Source of the DNA: Oehlia diaphana
Lineage: Eukaryota > Glomeromycota > Glomeromycetes > Glomerales > Glomeraceae
Assembly (NCBI GenBank): GCA_003833135.1
Contig: QZLH01001335.1
Location: forward strand, 1-10,632
Reading direction: 5' to 3'
DNA: 10,632 nt
Part shown: positions 8,195 through 10,632 of the stretch, piece after piece
Position numbering within the stretch: the first letter of the stretch is position 1
How the letters are laid out: each line of letters begins with the position of its first letter
Position numbers and translations under genes: made by a program
Notes under the pieces: generated by a model
Databases searched by the model: none
The model's input: the letters and a program-made list of their open reading frames with translations, nothing else
What the model was told of the DNA's origin: nothing

Positions 8195-8718
8195 TAAAGA
8201 TGCTGCCCAAAACTATTTTTCAGTTTTTAAAACTAAACTAAAACTAAATCCAAAACCTATCTGAAATTTCAAAACTAATTTGAAACTGGTAAAATTAATC
8301 TGAAACTCCCAAAACTAGCCTGAAGCTCACTAATTTTGGCCAAAATTAAAATTCAGCCGAAATTATAACATTTTATTACGTGACCTTATAACAATTTCCT
8401 AAAAAGAAAATTTTATTTCCCAGTAAAATTGGAAAAATTAGTTACACAATAGTTACATAAAATTCCAAAAATGGAAATTTTAATATCAATCATTTTCTTG
8501 GCCAGAATTACGTCCTAAAAATGACCAGAATTATATCAATAATTTCAGTCAAATTTTGTAATAATTTTGGAATTATAAATTTTAGATTAATTTTACCAGT
8601 TTCAGATTAGTTTTACCAGTTTTACCAGTTTTGAAAAATAAGAAAATTTCAGAAATAGTTTTACCAAGTTTTGGTTTTGACAGTTTCAGAAACTACTAAA
8701 TTTCAGGTAGCATCTTTA
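8195..8718. mobile_element. 524-bp hAT-type MITE splitting an exon of transposase copy 2
   Basis: The left end is TAAAGATGCTGCCC (8195). The reverse complement of the right end is TAAAGATGCTACC (8718). Subterminal sequence contains repeated AAACTGGTAAAA and TAATCTGAAACT words in inverted orientation (8285-8330 and 8584-8635). The middle has further inverted GGCCAAAATTA/GGCCAGAATTA blocks. Flanks GTGTTTTT (8187-8194) and ATGTTTTA (8719-8726) share TGTTTT, consistent with a degraded 8-bp duplication. The insertion separates the codons for the family motif K-TRW. No open frame inside. Its first 11 terminal bases (TAAAGATGCTA) equal those at 9829, so the same transposase could have moved both. 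Confidence 0.82.
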
Positions 8719-9066
8719 ATGTTTTACATATGGTTTAATTCCTCCACCTTTAATTGCTTTTTTTTTAATAGCATTATCAAGAAAAGCTATTTCAATATGG
8801 CTTAATTGAAAAAAGTGGCATAATATATTACAAAGTTTAATAATTCTTTTTTTAAAGGATGATTTTAAAACATCTTGTGATAGTAAGTTAAAACAATGAG
8901 CAATACAACGAAAGTTAATAATTGATAGATAATTTTTGTGAATAATAGAACATGTAGCAGTTACATTTGCCTTATTATCAAAAACAATGGCAGAGATTTT
9001 TTTAGCACCAATTCGAATGATAATAACTTCTATTTTATTCAAAAAATGTATCTGAATTAAATACAT

Positions 9067-9411
9067 TAAAAAAATAAATAATAAATATTTAATTAGATTG
9101 TTAAAAAAAAAAGAAAAAATTTATTTTACAAATTATGCAAATTACTCTCTTTTTATATAATAATATAAATAACTGATAAGGTACTTTGTTATAAAATAAT
9201 CTACTTAATTGTCCAGAGCATAGCGAAGGACTATTTATTGTACGGAACTAGATAAATTTGTAGTACTAATTTAACCCATGCATTTTTCTTTCCTTCTACC
9301 TACGTCACTATAATTTAACCTCTACTTATTTTCTTTTATGTTTGTATCACATTTTTTGTAACACTTTATTTTTAGCAACATATTTTGTAACACTTTATCA
9401 CATTTTTGTAG
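9067..9411. other. Non-coding part of the hAT element upstream of copy 2 exons
   Basis: The first exons of the transposase should lie here or further right, but I find no BED finger or D-W-T-S-like motif on the minus strand. At 9191-9240 a slightly more G+C-rich block (CAGAGCATAGCGAAGGACTA and following) stands out and may be an unrelated dispersed repeat. Nothing else can be supported. Confidence 0.45.
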
Positions 9412-9420
9412 CACTATTAA
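9340..9420. repeat. Short degenerate direct repeats, TTTTGTAACACTTTAT-like
   Basis: TTTTTGTAACACTTTAT and ATTTTGTAACACTTTATCA are followed by a weaker TTTTTGTAGCACTATTA. They are three imperfect copies directly next to the small palindromic element. Confidence 0.6.
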
Positions 9421-9556
9421 AACTCTACATGAGCCAGCTTGTGAGCCGAAAGTATTTTAAAATATATTGACTCGCAAGCTGGCTCACAAACTAATATATT
9501 TTTAAAGTACTTTTGGCTTGCAAGCTGGCTTGTGTAAAGCTTTAGCCACTATTAAA
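9412..9556. mobile_element. ~125-bp palindromic mini-element with direct-repeat flanks
   Basis: CACTATTAAA is present at 9412-9421 and again at 9547-9556, bracketing a fold-back. The left arm TACATGAGCCAGCTTGTGAG, CCGAAAGTATTTTAAAATAT pairs with the inverted right arm TACACAAGCCAGCTTGCAAG, CCAAAAGTACTTTAAAAATA. A third copy of the core (CTCGCAAGCTGGCTCAC, 9470-9486) lies in the loop, so GAGCCAGCTTG occurs three times in about 110 bp. A 9-10-bp duplication would suggest Mutator-like. Reading the ends as TAAA(G/A)CT instead, with an 8-bp duplication ending CACTAT, would suggest hAT. The superfamily is unresolved. It is inserted within the 6123-9829 element. Confidence 0.78.
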
Positions 9557-9643
9557 TATTTAAGCAACAGACTCTCAACAGTTTCCATTTTCTAGTATAT
9601 TATACTATTATAACTATAGATTTAATTTATTACAAATATATAA

Positions 9644-9744
9644 ATATTATGGTACAATTAGGTATTATGATACAATTAAGGTATTACAGTATAATTAAGG
9701 TATTATAGATTAATTAAGGTATTATGATATAATTATGATATTAC
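9644..9744. repeat. 19-bp minisatellite, about five units
   Basis: Units GGTATTATGATACAATTAA (9661), GGTATTACAGTATAATTAA (9680), GGTATTATAGATTAATTAA (9699) and GGTATTATGATATAATTAT (9718) have a strict 19-base period. There is a partial unit before and after. It lies near the right end of the 6123-9829 hAT element, where repeated subterminal motifs are common. Confidence 0.88.
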
Positions 9745-9829
9745 AACTTTTATTTTTTAAGAAAGCTAAATTGCAACTTATTACTTATGACACTATATTT
9801 TATAATTACAGTTATGGTTAGCATCTTTA

Positions 9830-10304
9830 TTCTGAACCTTCAATTGTCACAGCTTTCAATATTATCAAAATGTACATTATGATTTTATAAATTAAATGGC
9901 TTTTAAAATAAGCTCAGAATCTATTTTAAATTTCAAAAATTTTGTTATACAAGTTTCAAGTTGATTATATAAGTTTTTGAAAGTAAAACTTTAAATTTTT
10001 TACAATTTTTAACAAAATGTTAATAAAATATTTATTGACATTTCATTTTTTTTAATTAGTATCTTTAAACTTCTTGAATGTGAAATTGTAAGTATTTTTT
10101 TTAATTTTTAATTTGTTTCTTTTAGCAAAAATCACTAACATTCATTTTCTTTCATTTTTTAGACAGTTTGAACTATACATGAAACCGAAATTGGTTAATT
10201 TCTACCTCCGAAATGGTCGAAATGGTCGAAATAATTTCGACTTGGGCCCCTCCAAAAGTCAAAATGGTCAAAATTGCGTCAAAGTCATGTGATTAATAAT
10301 ATTA
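9830..10304. other. AT-rich stretch, no gene seen
   Basis: If the 6123-9829 element interrupted copy 1, the missing transposase C-terminus should start here. The first bases (TTCTGAACCTTCAA) could continue as S-E-P, but I cannot follow a convincing dimerisation domain beyond that. The rest is A/T-rich with many T runs. Near 10190-10290 the sequence becomes richer in repeated words (see 10209-10241). Confidence 0.5.
10209..10241. repeat. CGAAATGGT short tandem repeat ending in a 17-base palindrome
   Basis: CGAAATGGT occurs at 10209-10217 and 10218-10226, with a partial third copy. GTCGAAATAATTTCGAC (10225-10241) is a perfect palindrome around one A. It lies just left of the 189-bp tandem repeat and may mark the edge of that repeat block. 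Confidence 0.8.
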
Positions 10305-10632
10305 AAATTCAAAGTTAACGAACTCCGCATCCAGTAATTCAATTTTTATGATCTTTATACGGTTGGATTCCACTCATCGAGAGGATTCCAATGATATGTA
10401 TTTCGTATCTGTAGCATCAATATTGACGGAGTTATTCACGTTTAAAATTTTATATTAAATAATTCTATAATTTTTATAGTAAACAATAATTTTAAATTCA
10501 AAGTTAACGAACTCCGCATCCAGTGATTCGATTTTTATGATCTTTACACGGTTGGATTCAGCTCATCGAGAGGATTCCAATGATATGTATTTCGTATCTG
10601 TAGCATCAATATTGACGGAGTTATTCACGTTT
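10305..10632. repeat. 189-bp tandem repeat, one full unit plus 139 bp of the next
   Basis: The block starting AAATTCAAAGTTAACGAACT at 10305 restarts at 10494, a period of 189. The overlapping 139 bases differ at only a few positions (for example TAATTCAAT versus TGATTCGAT, and TTATACGG versus TTACACGG). Within each unit a 113-bp core is bounded by AACTCCG (10321, 10510) and its inverted copy CGGAGTT (10427, 10616), followed by an A/T-only linker. The core is markedly richer in G+C than the linker and is much less decayed than the transposons to the left. The array continues past the window edge. It could be a satellite-like array or a tandem insertion of a dispersed repeat; I see no convincing coding frame. 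Confidence 0.9.

Larger units (their letters stand above)
6358..9051 (-). pseudogene. hAT transposase pseudogene, copy 2, split by a MITE and an intron MITE
   Basis: Read leftward. A TTTAATTCAG acceptor precedes an exon at 9051 with IEVIIIRIGAKKISAIVFDN (second catalytic Asp intact), then INFRCIAHCFNLLSQDVL (CxxH motif), HFFQLSH and IKGGGIKPYVK. Here a 524-bp MITE (8195-8718) interrupts. The frame resumes as TRWITMF at about 8190. The next exon (about 8068-7816) holds NTAVLTILQKRGIFDDIQ, KLSEVLLPIKNAILSLERNN and LLQVAASIKK, then a one-base shift in an A-run and YTHMVQIFNK. The intron is 7815-7356. The last exon begins with THVILSEFDNLIELAEKLW. After another A-run shift (about 7275) come RPYSSKYDILLNWW, LSRLAIKFF and PFSANCEQIFSSLGW, the dimerisation domain with its catalytic Glu. 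Stops are TAA 7146-7148, TGA 7050-7052 and TAG 7035-7037. A 153-codon open piece (6983-6522) gives IDMEDSEDTN-type acidic, Asn-rich tail sequence. This tail continues frame-shifted to TAA 6358-6360. N-terminal exons are absent. It is a different subfamily from copy 1. Confidence 0.85.
6123..9829 (-). mobile_element. Decayed hAT element (3.7 kb) inserted in copy 1, carrying copy 2 and three nested insertions
   Basis: The left end reads TAAAGATATTAGCCGTAATT from 6123. The reverse complement of the right end, from 9829, reads TAAAGATGCTAACCATAACT. They agree at 15 of 20 positions and all five differences are transitions. TTCTGA occurs just outside both ends (6116-6121 and 9830-9835), as expected for a degraded 8-bp hAT target duplication, though the left copy is offset by one base. 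The left end falls exactly where copy 1 loses its reading frame after TPQASSD. The transposase pseudogene (9051-6358) is inside, reading leftward, so the element's 5' side is at 9829. The N-terminal exons expected between 9067 and 9829 (BED finger, first catalytic Asp) are not recognisable. TAAAG ends recall the Tam3-type hAT terminus. Seen: ends, repeats, enclosed gene. Inferred: that these two ends belong together. Confidence 0.65.

Noticed and set aside
6123..8718. Pairing the hAT end at 6123 with the nearer right-facing end at 8718
   Set aside because: The 8718 end pairs better with 8195 (nearly identical first 10 bases, shared subterminal repeats, TGTTTT on both flanks). The 9829 end matches 6123 over more bases and shares TTCTGA outside.
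9830..9960. Continuation of transposase copy 1 after the nested element
   Set aside because: The first codons could read S-E-P, but the expected E-W-W motif and dimerisation domain are not recognisable, so no feature was called.
1..10632. tRNA, rRNA, viral or retrotransposon genes
   Set aside because: No cloverleaf-like box sequences, rRNA-like blocks, reverse transcriptase or capsid motifs, or long terminal repeats were recognised on either strand by eye.

Overview
The window looks like fungal nuclear DNA, and the protein remnants point to an arbuscular mycorrhizal fungus (Glomeromycotina, most like Rhizophagus). The evidence is very high A+T, small introns, and decayed coding stretches that resemble protein families I recall as heavily expanded in those genomes: BED-finger hAT transposases and a lineage-specific family with a TPYI-LVYHM core. 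This assignment is recall and inference; no search was run. I found no intact gene, no RNA gene and no bacterial-type signal. The window is a pile of degenerate, nested DNA transposons, with tandem repeats at the right edge.

Layout, left half. Positions 1-188 hold one end of a hAT-like element running off the left edge. A broken minus-strand gene remnant lies at 319-983. Positions 1066-2531 are a 1.47-kb non-autonomous element with CACTA-like ends. It is a giant palindrome built from three palindromic modules of about 180 bp each (starting at 1382, 1706 and 2035). An E-box-containing inverted repeat follows at 3039-3309, then AT-rich DNA. Positions 4120-6125 hold a plus-strand hAT transposase pseudogene (copy 1) with a degraded BED finger, many stops and frameshifts, an Asp-to-Asn change at a catalytic position, and no C-terminal dimerisation domain.

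Layout, right half. Copy 1 stops exactly where a second, larger hAT element begins. Its inferred termini are 6123 and 9829, matching as inverted TAAAGAT ends, with TTCTGA just outside both. It carries a minus-strand transposase pseudogene (copy 2, 9051 down to 6358). Copy 2 has been hit by a 524-bp hAT-type MITE (8195-8718) splitting an exon. A 268-bp fold-back CACTA-like MITE (7408-7675) sits inside an intron; its ends match those of the 1066-2531 element. A third, roughly 125-bp palindromic element sits at 9422-9546 upstream of the exons. Beyond 9829 come featureless AT-rich DNA and a 189-bp tandem repeat (10305 to the end).

The parts do not form a working system. They record successive insertions: copy 1 first, then the second hAT element into it, then three small non-autonomous elements into the second. 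The most unusual structure is the hierarchical palindrome at 1066-2531.
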